From the NCBI RefSeq assembly GCF_000260795.1, contig NZ_AJGU01000002.1, forward strand, positions 1 to 64,000: a DNA stretch of 64,000 bases, written 5' to 3'. Both the position numbers and the translations under genes were made by a program. Positions 36,207 through 44,409 of this stretch are shown here, one piece after another. The notes under the pieces were generated by a model. It had not been told where the DNA came from. It searched no databases and saw only the letters and a list, made by a program, of their open reading frames with translations. Position 1 is the first letter of the stretch; each line of letters opens with the position of its first letter. Source of the stretch: Treponema sp. JC4. GTDB lineage: Bacteria > Spirochaetota > Spirochaetia > Treponematales > Treponemataceae.

Positions 36207-37808
36207 ATGACAAAAGAAGAGATTGCGAAGGAGATTTCATCCGGCTCTGCCGTTGTGGGAATTGAATTCGGTTCAACACGTATCAAGGCAGTAATGATTG
36301 ACTCTGCCAACGAACCGGTTGCGGGCGGTGCCTTTGACTGGGAAAACTCACTGGTAGACGGTGTGTGGACTTATTCACTTGAAGAAATTGCAAACGGACT
36401 TCAGACAAGTTTTGCAAACCTTAAGAAGGACGTTGCTGAAAAATACGGCGTAAAGCTTACAAAAGTCAAGGCTCTTGGTATCAGTGCCATGATGCACGGT
36501 TACCTTGCTTTTGACAAAAACGATACTCTTCTTGTCCCATTCAGAACATGGCGCAATACTATCACAGGAGAAGCTTCATCAAAATTAACTGATGAATTCA
36601 ACTACCCTGTTCCTGAGCGCTGGAGCATTTCTCATCTTTATCAGGCAATCTTAAACGGCGAAAAACACGTAGGCAATGTTGCATTCTTTACAACTCTTGC
36701 AGGCTACGTTCACTATAAACTTTCGGGCAAAAAAGTTCTTGGAATTGGTGATGCATCTGGTATGTTCCCAATCGACGAAAAAACAAAGAACTACGACAAA
36801 AAAATGCTGGGCCAGTTTGACGCATTAATCGCAGACAAAAAACTGGGCTGGAAAATTGAAGAACTTCTGCCGGAAATTCTTCTTGCTGGAAAGCCGGCCG
36901 GAACTCTTACTGCAGAAGGCGCTAAGTTCCTTGACCCAACAGGAGAACTTGAAGCGGGAACTCTGCTTGCTCCACCGGAAGGCGATGCAGGAACAGGTAT
37001 GGTTGCCACAAACAGCGTAACAAAACGCACTGGTAACGTAAGTGCCGGAACTTCGGTATTTGCAATGGTAATTCTGGAGAAGGCCCTTTCTAAGGCTTAC
37101 AAAGACTTAATTGATATCGTAACAACACCAGACGGATCTATGGCAGCTATGGCTCACGCTAACAACTGTACCGGCGAGTACGACAAGTGGATTAAACTCT
37201 TTGGAGAAGCAATTGCCGCAACAGGCGGAAATGTTTCTAAACCTGTTTTGTACGATACACTGCTTGGTCTTGCCCTTAAAGGCGACCCTGACTGTGGCGG
37301 AATTATTCCTTATAACTACATCTCAGGTGAATCTATGACAGGATTCAAAGAGGGCCGCACTCTTGTAGTTCGCCAGCAGAACAACAACTTTACTCTGGCA
37401 AACTTTATGCGCGCTCAGCTTTTCACAGCCCTTGGAGCCCTGCGCACCGGTATGAACATTTTGTTCGACAAGGAAAATGTTGCAATCGATCGTCTTACAG
37501 GCCACGGCGGATACTTCAAGACTGCAGGAGTTGGAATCAAAATCATGGCAGCCGCTATGCACACACCAGTTTCTACAATGGAAACTGCCGGTGAAGGCGG
37601 ACCATGGGGCATGGCACTTCTGGCAGCATATGCCGCAGACACAAAAGGCATGAGTCTTGGCGACTATCTTGATAAAGTAGTATTCAAGACAGCCAAAATC
37701 ACAACCGTTGCCCCAGACAAGGCAGATGTTGACGGCTTCAACAAGTTCTTCGAGAACTACACAAAAGCTTTACCTGTAATGAAAGCTGCTGTGGAGAACG
37801 TTGATTAA
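36207..37808 (+). CDS. araB: FGGY-family carbohydrate kinase (probable L-ribulokinase)
   Basis: Probably phosphorylates L-ribulose. 533 residues with the two actin-like halves of the FGGY family: VVGIEFGSTRIKAVMID near the N-terminus, ISAMMHGYLAFD around 90, and GNVSAGTSVFAMV near 275 in the second lobe. It resembles the ribulokinases found beside araA in Bacteroides and other anaerobes rather than the enterobacterial AraB. AGGAGG lies nine bases before the ATG. It sits between the LacI regulator (22 bases) and araA, which supports ribulose as the substrate; xylulose is the alternative. Confidence 0.78.
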   Translation: MTKEEIAKEISSGSAVVGIEFGSTRIKAVMIDSANEPVAGGAFDWENSLVDGVWTYSLEEIANGLQTSFANLKKDVAEKYGVKLTKVKALGISAMMHGYLAFDKNDTLLVPFRTWRNTITGEASSKLTDEFNYPVPERWSISHLYQAILNGEKHVGNVAFFTTLAGYVHYKLSGKKVLGIGDASGMFPIDEKTKNYDKKMLGQFDALIADKKLGWKIEELLPEILLAGKPAGTLTAEGAKFLDPTGELEAGTLLAPPEGDAGTGMVATNSVTKRTGNVSAGTSVFAMVILEKALSKAYKDLIDIVTTPDGSMAAMAHANNCTGEYDKWIKLFGEAIAATGGNVSKPVLYDTLLGLALKGDPDCGGIIPYNYISGESMTGFKEGRTLVVRQQNNNFTLANFMRAQLFTALGALRTGMNILFDKENVAIDRLTGHGGYFKTAGVGIKIMAAAMHTPVSTMETAGEGGPWGMALLAAYAADTKGMSLGDYLDKVVFKTAKITTVAPDKADVDGFNKFFENYTKALPVMKAAVENVD

Positions 37809-37856
37809 AGATAAGGCTGCCATTTTTTAGACTCTAAAACTTGGCAGGTATAACAC

Positions 37857-37993
37857 AGGGGCGTAGCAGGAAATAATTTTTGCGGCGCATTGAAGGCGAT
37901 AGTTGCGATACAACGCGGAAGGAAAATACAGAGCAAGCGAAGCTTGCGTCGAGCCTTCTCGGCAGAGCAAAAAGCATTTCCTGTGAGAGCCCC
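37857..37993 (-). repeat. Palindromic intergenic element, copy F (inside the ara operon)
   Basis: Inverse orientation. Arms caggaaataatttttgc and gcaaaaagcatttcctg pair and an outer ggggc/gcccc extends the stem; the inner hairpin is gcaagc-gaa-gcttgc. It lies between araB and araA. Confidence 0.75.
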
Positions 37994-38036
37994 TGAAGAT
38001 TTACACAGATTTATAATTTTAGGAGATATTAAAAAT

Positions 38037-39545
38037 ATGGAAGCATTAGCAAACTATGAATTCTGGTTCATCACAGGCAGCCAGGACCTCTATGGAGAAG
38101 AAACTCTCAAACAGGTAGCAAAAGATTCAAAAGAAATCGTAGAAAAATTAAATGCAAGCAAAGCCTTGCCTTGTAACCTTGTATGGAAGCCTACCCTTCT
38201 TACACCGGATGCAATCCGCGAAACCTTGCAGCAGGCAAATGCCGACGACAAATGTGCCGGAATCATCTGCTGGATGCACACCTTCAGCCCTGCAAAAATG
38301 TGGATCGCTGGCCTTTCTGCATACAAGAAGCCGCTTTTGCAGCTCAACACACAGTTCAACGAAGAAATTCCATATGCCACAATGGATATGGACTTTATGA
38401 ACCTGAACCAGAGTGCACACGGCGACCGCGAGTTCGGCTTTATCACAAGCCGCATGGAACTTCCACGCAAGGTAATCGTAGGACACTGGTCACACGCACG
38501 TACACAGAAACGCATTGCAGACTGGATGAGAATTGCCCGCGCCGTAGCAGACGGAAAAGGATTGCGCTGTCTCCGCTTTGGCGACAACATGCGCGAAGTT
38601 GCAGTTACAGACGGCGATAAAGTAGAAGCAATGATTAAATTCGGCTGGAGCGTTCCTTACTACGGAATCGGTGACCTTGTAGCTTATATGAACGAGGTAA
38701 AAGACTCTGACGTAAACGCATTGTTCGACGAATACAACCAGAAATACGAAATCGTTTACGGTTCAGACAAGGACTTTGTAACAAAACAAATTAAAGAACA
38801 GGCAAAAATCGAAATTGCCCTCCGCCGCTTCCTCAAAGACAACAATGGTAAGGCACTCTGTACAAACTTCCAGGACTTACACGGAATGAAGCAGCTTCCA
38901 GGTCTTGCAATTCAGCGCCTGCTTGCAGACGGCTACGGCTTTGGTGCAGAAGGCGACTGGAAAACTTCATGTCTGGTAAGAACCTTCAAGGCTATGACAG
39001 CTGGTCAGGTTCTTCCTGGTTCAAAAGGTAACGCCTTTATGGAAGACTACACTTACAACCTGGTTGAAGGCGAAGAACTCAACATGGGTTCACATATGCT
39101 GGAAGTAGACCCTGAAATCGCCGTTTCAAAACCAAAAATCGAAGTTCATCCGCTTGGAATCGGCGACAAGGAAGATCCTGCCCGCATGGTATTCAACACA
39201 ATCGAAGGACGCGGACTTGTTTCGGCAGTCGTTGATATGGGTAACCGCTTCCGCTGCGTAGTAAATGAAATCAACGTAGTACCACCAAAGGCTCCACTTC
39301 CAAAGCTTCCAGTTGCCCGCATGGTATGGCAGCCACTTCCTAGCCTTGAAACTTCTGCAGAAGCATGGATTTTAGCAGGCGGCGGACACCACACAGCATT
39401 CTCTAACATCATCACTCAGGAAATGATTCAGGACTGGGCAGAAATGGTAGGAATTGAGTGCGTTGTAATTGACGAAGGAACAAAGATCCCGGCCTTCCGC
39501 AACGAACTTAGATGGAACAAAGCATACTGGGATAACAGGAGATAA
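38037..39545 (+). CDS. araA: L-arabinose isomerase
   Basis: Converts L-arabinose to L-ribulose. 502 residues from the ATG at 38037, which follows AGGAGA; this is the usual AraA length. An extension to a TTG 49 codons upstream would translate through the palindromic repeat and is rejected. Family stretches: FWFITGSQDLYGEE at 9-22, GIICWMHTFSPAKMWI near 80, EGDWKTSCLVRTFKAM near 308 and HHTAFSNIITQEM at about 450; the Mn-binding glutamate and histidine residues lie within these regions. araD starts three bases after the stop. Confidence 0.96.
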   Translation: MEALANYEFWFITGSQDLYGEETLKQVAKDSKEIVEKLNASKALPCNLVWKPTLLTPDAIRETLQQANADDKCAGIICWMHTFSPAKMWIAGLSAYKKPLLQLNTQFNEEIPYATMDMDFMNLNQSAHGDREFGFITSRMELPRKVIVGHWSHARTQKRIADWMRIARAVADGKGLRCLRFGDNMREVAVTDGDKVEAMIKFGWSVPYYGIGDLVAYMNEVKDSDVNALFDEYNQKYEIVYGSDKDFVTKQIKEQAKIEIALRRFLKDNNGKALCTNFQDLHGMKQLPGLAIQRLLADGYGFGAEGDWKTSCLVRTFKAMTAGQVLPGSKGNAFMEDYTYNLVEGEELNMGSHMLEVDPEIAVSKPKIEVHPLGIGDKEDPARMVFNTIEGRGLVSAVVDMGNRFRCVVNEINVVPPKAPLPKLPVARMVWQPLPSLETSAEAWILAGGGHHTAFSNIITQEMIQDWAEMVGIECVVIDEGTKIPAFRNELRWNKAYWDNRR

Positions 39546-39548
39546 TTT

Positions 39549-40274
39549 ATGGCAAGCGAATATCAGGAATTAAAAGAATTAGCCTACGAAGGAAACATGC
39601 AGATTCCCGCCCAGCATCTGGCAATTTTTACATGGGGAAACGTATCTGCAATCGACTGGGCAAAAGGCGTTTTTGCAATCAAACCGTCTGGAGTTCCTTA
39701 CCCGGAACTTACCCCGGATTCAATGGTTGTAATTGACCTGGAAGGAAAACGTGTAGAAGGAATGCTCAACCCTTCAAGCGATACAAACACACATCTGGTT
39801 CTCTACAACGAGTTTGCAATGAAAGATGGGGCAAAAATAGGCGGAATCATTCATACCCATTCCACCTATGCAACTTCCTGGGCACAGGCTTTGCGCGACG
39901 TTCCTCTTTTTGGAACAACCCACGCAGACCATATCCAGAAGGCAATTCCTTGCACCCCATATCTTTCAAAAGAGATGGTAGAAAACAACTATGAAACAGA
40001 AACAGGAAATCTGATTGTAAAATACTTCCACGAGCACAAAATCAATCCTGCAGAAGTAAACATGGTACTTGTCGGCGGTCACGGACCTTTTGCCTGGGGC
40101 GAAACTCCTGCAAAAGCCGTATACAACGCAGCCGTAATGGAAGAAGTAAGTAAGATGGCCTTGCAGACCCTTATGATTAAGCCGGATGCAGAACCACTTC
40201 CAGACTACATCATCAACAAGCACTACATGCGCAAGCATGGCCCTAACGCCTACTACGGTCAGGGCAACAAATAA
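39549..40274 (+). CDS. araD: L-ribulose-5-phosphate 4-epimerase
   Basis: Class II aldolase-family epimerase yielding D-xylulose 5-phosphate, which enters the pentose phosphate pathway. 241 residues. The zinc-binding histidines occur in IIHTHSTYATSWAQ (around residues 97-110) and near VGGHGPFAWG (around 178). N-terminal phosphate-binding part: TWGNVSAID and KPSGVPYPEL. It is three bases after araA and is followed by a strong terminator, so the operon reads lacI-type regulator, araB, araA, araD. Confidence 0.95.
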   Translation: MASEYQELKELAYEGNMQIPAQHLAIFTWGNVSAIDWAKGVFAIKPSGVPYPELTPDSMVVIDLEGKRVEGMLNPSSDTNTHLVLYNEFAMKDGAKIGGIIHTHSTYATSWAQALRDVPLFGTTHADHIQKAIPCTPYLSKEMVENNYETETGNLIVKYFHEHKINPAEVNMVLVGGHGPFAWGETPAKAVYNAAVMEEVSKMALQTLMIKPDAEPLPDYIINKHYMRKHGPNAYYGQGNK

Positions 40275-40324
40275 AATCGGTATAAGGGGCAATTAGCCCG
40301 TAAAATACAATCCTCCAGATTTTT

Positions 40325-40373
40325 ACTCCGCCTTCACTTACAATACATGCAACCAGAAGGCGGAGTTTTATTT
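40325..40373 (+). terminator. Terminator of the arabinose operon
   Basis: actccgcctt (40325-40334) and aaggcggagt (40357-40366) form a ten-base perfect stem, followed by ttttatttt. Confidence 0.85.
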
Positions 40374-40403
40374 TAAAGGGGCGTTGCGGGGGCTCCTCCC
40401 TCC

Positions 40404-41789
40404 TTAGAATTCATTTCCAGGGAAGCGGGGAATTCCGGCAAAGCCTTTGGCAAGATCTTCGTCGGTTGGAATATAATCGCTCATAGTTCCGTCGTTGAAA
40501 GCCTTGTAAGCATACATGTCGAAGTAGCCGGTACCTGTAAGACCAAAAAGGATTGTCTTTTCTTCGCCGGTTTCCTTGCACTTCAAAGCTTCGTCAATTG
40601 CAACTTTGATTGCGTGGCTTGATTCAGGGGCCGGGAGAATACCTTCTACGCGGGCAAATTCCTGAGCTGCTCTGAAAACTTCTGTCTGTTCAACTGTGCG
40701 GGCTTCAATAAGTCCGTCATCATAAAGCTGAGAAAGAATTGAACTCATACCGTGATAGCGGAGACCGCCGGCGTGGTTAGGAGAAGGAATAAATTCACTT
40801 CCCAGGGTGTACATTTTTGCAAGAGGACAAACGTGACCAGTATCACAGAAGTCGTAAACAAACTTACCGCGGGTAAAGGAAGGACAGCTGGCAGGTTCAA
40901 CAGCAATAAACTTGTAGTCAGCTTCACCACGAAGTTTTCTTCCCATAAATGGAGAAATAAGACCGCCGAGATTAGAACCGCCGCCAGCACAACCGATAAT
41001 CATATCAGGCTTAATGCCGTATTTATCCATTGCAGTCATGGTTTCAAGACCAATTACAGTCTGATGAAGCAGTACCTGATTCAAAACGCTGCCCAAAACA
41101 TAGCGGTAACCTTCCTGATGAGTTGCAGCTTCAACGGCTTCGGAAATTGCACAGCCAAGACTTCCGCCGGTGCCCGGGAATTCAGCAAGAATCTTGCGTC
41201 CTACTTCTGTTGTATCGCTTGGTGACGGAGTAATCTTAGCACCATAAGTGCGGATTACTTCGCGGCGGAATGGCTTCTGCTCGTAAGAAACCTTTACCAT
41301 GTAAACCTGGCAGTCCAGTCCAAAGTAAGAACATGCCATAGAAAGGGCTGTTCCCCACTGACCAGCACCTGTTTCTGTTGTAACGCCTTTTAAGCCCTGT
41401 TTTTTTGCGTAATAAGCCTGAGCAATTGCAGAATTCAACTTGTGACTTCCGCTTGTATTGTTTCCTTCAAACTTGTAGTAGATTTTTGCAGGAGTTCCAA
41501 GCTTCTTTTCCAGACAGTAAGCGCGTACAAGAGGTGCCGGGCGGTACATTTTGTAAAACTCGCGGATTTCTTCAGGAATTTCAATATAAGCGGTATTATC
41601 ATCCAGTTCCTGTTTAATAAGTTCATCACAGAATACAGGACGAAGTTCTTCAAAAGCCATAGGTTTGTGTGTACCCGGATTCAAAAGTGGTGCCGGTTTA
41701 TTTTTCATATCAGCACGAACGTTATACCAGCTGGTTGGAAGTTCGTTTTCTGAAAGGTAGATTTTGTAAGGGATTTTTTCTTTACTCAT
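40404..41789 (-). CDS. TrpB2-type tryptophan synthase beta-like PLP enzyme
   Basis: Joins indole and serine to tryptophan with pyridoxal phosphate. 461 residues from the second ATG, which has GAGG seven bases upstream; a four-codon extension has none. PLP lysine in NTSGSHKLNSAIAQA, then TETGAGQWGTALSMA and the glycine-rich phosphate loop GCAGGGSNLGG. The long N-terminus and PAPLVRAYCLEKKLG are typical of TrpB2, the class found without TrpA. No trpA or other tryptophan gene is near, so it may salvage free indole. Between convergent and divergent neighbours it stands as a single gene. Confidence 0.88.
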   Translation of the reverse strand: MSKEKIPYKIYLSENELPTSWYNVRADMKNKPAPLLNPGTHKPMAFEELRPVFCDELIKQELDDNTAYIEIPEEIREFYKMYRPAPLVRAYCLEKKLGTPAKIYYKFEGNNTSGSHKLNSAIAQAYYAKKQGLKGVTTETGAGQWGTALSMACSYFGLDCQVYMVKVSYEQKPFRREVIRTYGAKITPSPSDTTEVGRKILAEFPGTGGSLGCAISEAVEAATHQEGYRYVLGSVLNQVLLHQTVIGLETMTAMDKYGIKPDMIIGCAGGGSNLGGLISPFMGRKLRGEADYKFIAVEPASCPSFTRGKFVYDFCDTGHVCPLAKMYTLGSEFIPSPNHAGGLRYHGMSSILSQLYDDGLIEARTVEQTEVFRAAQEFARVEGILPAPESSHAIKVAIDEALKCKETGEEKTILFGLTGTGYFDMYAYKAFNDGTMSDYIPTDEDLAKGFAGIPRFPGNEF

Positions 41790-41954
41790 TTTTTGCCTCA
41801 TGTTATTATTAATAGAAACATTTTGTTCTTATTCATAGTAACACAAACTTTGAGTCAAGGCAAGAATAAAAAATTGTTTTAGGCGTTTTTAGAACAGCCA
41901 TGTTAGAATAAATCAGCGAGGCGGACTGCCCCGCCTTACACAGGAGAAAAAACT

Positions 41955-42944
41955 ATGTACAAAGCAGACGACAATCGTTATGAAACTATGCAGTATGTAC
42001 ACTGCGGAAAAAGCGGACTTAAGCTGCCGCTTGTTTCTTTGGGCTTCTGGCACAATTTTGGAAGCAAAGACGTTTACGACAATATGAAGGCTATGTGTTT
42101 TACTGCCTTTGATAATGGAATCACTCACTTTGACTTAGCAAACAACTACGGTCCTGAGGCTGGCTCAGCAGAAGAAAATGCGGGAAAAATCATCAATCAG
42201 GAAATGAAGGCTTACCGCGACCAGCTGATCATTTCTACTAAGGCCGGCTATTACATGTGGGAAGGTCCTTACGGCGAATGGGGTTCCCGCAAATATCTGA
42301 TTTCAAGCCTGGACCAGAGCCTTAAGCGCATGAATCTTGAATACGTTGATATTTTCTATCATCACCGCCCGGATGATGATACTCCGATTGAAGAAACTGT
42401 CTGCGCTCTCGACCAGATTGTAAGAAGCGGAAAAGCTCTTTACGTTGGACTTTCTAATTACAGCACTGACCAGCTTAAAAAGGCACTTCCACTTTTGAAG
42501 GAACTTCACACACCTTTTGTGATTAACCAGAACAGCTATTCAATTTTCAACAGAACAATTGAAGATAACGGCTTTAAGGATTTCTGCGCCGAGCAGGGCT
42601 ATGGAATTATAGCCTTCTCTCCTCTTGCCCAGGGACTTTTGACAGACAAATATCTGAACGGAATCCCGGAAGACAGCCGTGTAAAACGCGACGGCCGCTT
42701 CCTGCATGAATCTGATGTTGCAGCGCGAATTGAACAGATCAAAGCGCTGAATGAAATTGCTGCCAGCCGCGGACAGAGCCTTGCCCAGATGGCACTCAGC
42801 TGGGTTTTGCGCGACGGTAAGGTCACAAGCGTTCTTATTGGTGCCAGCCGCCCTGAACAGATTCTGGACAACATTAAGATTGTGGGAAAAACTGACTTTT
42901 CTGCAGGCGAACTTGCACAGATTGAAAAGATTTGCGGAAGGTAG
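41955..42944 (+). CDS. Aldo/keto reductase
   Basis: NADPH-dependent oxidoreductase of 329 residues, closest by sequence pattern to the YghZ/Kv-beta-like group (FDLANNYGPEAGSAEENAG with the catalytic tyrosine around residue 61, ISTKAGYYMW with catalytic lysine, YVDIFYHHRPDDDTPIE). The cofactor-binding end is SVLIGASRPEQILDN. GGAG precedes the ATG by eight bases, with an aggcgg/ccgcct hairpin (41919-41936) in the leader. The last codons are duplicated downstream (see the repeat at 42911-42999). Confidence 0.88.
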   Translation: MYKADDNRYETMQYVHCGKSGLKLPLVSLGFWHNFGSKDVYDNMKAMCFTAFDNGITHFDLANNYGPEAGSAEENAGKIINQEMKAYRDQLIISTKAGYYMWEGPYGEWGSRKYLISSLDQSLKRMNLEYVDIFYHHRPDDDTPIEETVCALDQIVRSGKALYVGLSNYSTDQLKKALPLLKELHTPFVINQNSYSIFNRTIEDNGFKDFCAEQGYGIIAFSPLAQGLLTDKYLNGIPEDSRVKRDGRFLHESDVAARIEQIKALNEIAASRGQSLAQMALSWVLRDGKVTSVLIGASRPEQILDNIKIVGKTDFSAGELAQIEKICGR

Positions 42945-42999
42945 ATAAAAATGCGCCGCGGAAAAGTTGGCACAGATTGAAATAATCTGCGGAAGGCAG
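42911..42999 (+). repeat. Duplicated 3' end of the aldo/keto reductase gene
   Basis: gcacagattgaaaagatttgcggaaggtag, quoted here only by its ends (42914-42943), recurs as a near copy at 42970-42999, about 56 bases further on, with aataatc replacing aaagatt. The second copy starts gcacagattgaa and ends ctgcggaaggcag. It lies after the stop codon and would encode a second C-terminal tail. Confidence 0.7.
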
Positions 43000-43014
43000 A
43001 GTTTGAACTAGGAA

Positions 43015-43160
43015 GAAAAATGCGGAGCATAGGTTCGTGATTTGCGTAGTTTTTTTCGCGATACAGACAGTACAACGCGTAAAAGTGCCTACAGAGCAAG
43101 CGCAGCTTGCGGCGAGCGAAAAGCTACGGAGCAAATTACGGTTCTATGCGTAAGCATTTT
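43015..43160 (-). repeat. Palindromic intergenic element, copy E
   Basis: Inverse orientation. Arms gcataggttcgtgatttgc and gcaaattacggttctatgc pair; inner hairpin gcaagc-gca-gcttgc. It fills the space between convergent genes and ends at the DUF5718 stop. Confidence 0.8.
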
Positions 43161-43162
43161 GC

Positions 43163-44023
43163 TTAAACTTCAACAAGCTGCACTAAAGAGCTTATATCCT
43201 CTTCATTCAATCTATTTTCTTTTACACGCTGCATAATTTCTTCCGCGCTATATTTATCCTCCGGATACAGCACCACCACGGCCTTGTCGCCGTTCTGCAA
43301 AAAGTTATGCTCGCCGTAATCAGTGTAACGGGTAGCACCAATGGAAACCAGGATGCGCTCCGGGAAGGTACATTTTGTAAGATAGGCGTTTACGTTTTCA
43401 GCAGGGCCTTCGTCCTTCTGCTGGTTCAGACGGTCAATTATCCAGGTGGTCAGCTTATTGTAAATGTAGCTGTAATCGCGGACTGCGCTGTCCTCTCCAT
43501 AGGCAAAGGCCTCTCCCTCGCGCACAAGAAAGCTTGCAATGCGGTAGCGGTTTAAAATACCTTCTTTATCAAATCGGTCGATTTCAATTGTGTGGGAAGA
43601 AAATCCCTTAGACGCCCTGCCCCAGTTTTTTTTCAAACTGATTTTTTTAGCGCCTTCCTTGCGGATAGAACAGTCGTTTGAGGCACCGAATGCAATAGGA
43701 GTAAGACCTACTACACGGCCAGCCTTCCATTTTACATCACAAATTAAAGCGCACTCCGGCTCAATCTGAAGCTTCTGCTCACCGGCCGGAAAAATAATTT
43801 TTTCATCATCAAAGGGAAAGTCGTGCAGAAACATTGGCACCGACTGGTCATCAATGGTCATGCCGGGAGCCAGCGGAATGTATGTCGGGAAAAGAGCCTT
43901 AGGCGCATTGGCTTCGGCGGTGCGAACGTTTTCAAAATCTTTGGCTTCGCCAGCCTGTTCAAGGTGGCCTGTAAAATTTCCTGCAACACCAAAAGTGGGA
44001 ATATTATGCAAATCGTAAGTCAT
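43163..44023 (-). CDS. DUF5718-like protein of unknown function
   Basis: 286 residues, no signal peptide or membrane helix. It begins IPTFGVAGNFTGHLEQAGEA and contains ECALICDVKWKAGRVVGLTP, then ASKGFSSHTIEIDRFDKEG and a C-terminal YLTKCTFPERILVSIGATRY. This pattern recalls the uncharacterised DUF5718 proteins and, more distantly, fumarylacetoacetate-hydrolase-like folds. Its ATG overlaps the stop of the 125-residue gene upstream by one base, so the two are coupled. Function unknown. Confidence 0.65.
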   Translation of the reverse strand: MTYDLHNIPTFGVAGNFTGHLEQAGEAKDFENVRTAEANAPKALFPTYIPLAPGMTIDDQSVPMFLHDFPFDDEKIIFPAGEQKLQIEPECALICDVKWKAGRVVGLTPIAFGASNDCSIRKEGAKKISLKKNWGRASKGFSSHTIEIDRFDKEGILNRYRIASFLVREGEAFAYGEDSAVRDYSYIYNKLTTWIIDRLNQQKDEGPAENVNAYLTKCTFPERILVSIGATRYTDYGEHNFLQNGDKAVVVLYPEDKYSAEEIMQRVKENRLNEEDISSLVQLVEV

Positions 44024-44400
44024 TAGTCATCATCTCCAAGCCAGGCTTTAAGAAGGTTTGCAACTGCATCAGGATTCTGCTTCATCATGCCAAGAACTTC
44101 CTGCTGCTTCTGCTGGTAAAAGTCCGGTTTAGGAGGCGGCAAAATTCCCTTGTAAGCGCCGTAATCCATAACTTCCTGAAGAACCTGAACTTCGCGGCGT
44201 GCTTCAAAACGGCTCTGAGGATTATATTTTCCAAGTTTTTTGAAAGCCTTGTTTATTGCTTTTTTTTCACGTTCGGAAAGACCAACTCTCTCCAGCAAAT
44301 CATCGCTGATTGCCATTCCAAGTTCGCCCAGAAGAATTGCAGTTTTTTCTGCCCCGGAAAGTTTGATATCCGGCTCTGCCGTTGCAATAAAGTTTTCCAT
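44023..44400 (-). CDS. Short FliG-N-like protein with FliF-like C-terminal tail
   Basis: 125 residues. Residues about 13-60 (LSGAEKTAILLGELGMAISD, then LLERVGLSEREKKAINKAFKKL) resemble the N-terminal domain of the flagellar rotor protein FliG, which docks to the tail of FliF. The C-terminus, NPDAVANLLKAWLGDDD, resembles that FliF tail itself. The middle and C-terminal torque domains of FliG are missing. It may be a rotor-associated regulator or a relic. It precedes DUF5718 and lies nine bases after the HD-GYP gene. Resemblance is by eye. Confidence 0.5.
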   Translation of the reverse strand: MENFIATAEPDIKLSGAEKTAILLGELGMAISDDLLERVGLSEREKKAINKAFKKLGKYNPQSRFEARREVQVLQEVMDYGAYKGILPPPKPDFYQQKQQEVLGMMKQNPDAVANLLKAWLGDDD

Positions 44401-44409
44401 TTTCCCACC

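Noticed and set aside
37890-38036. An N-terminal extension of araA from a TTG
   Set aside because: It would translate through the palindromic repeat; the ATG at 38037 has AGGAGA and gives the normal length.
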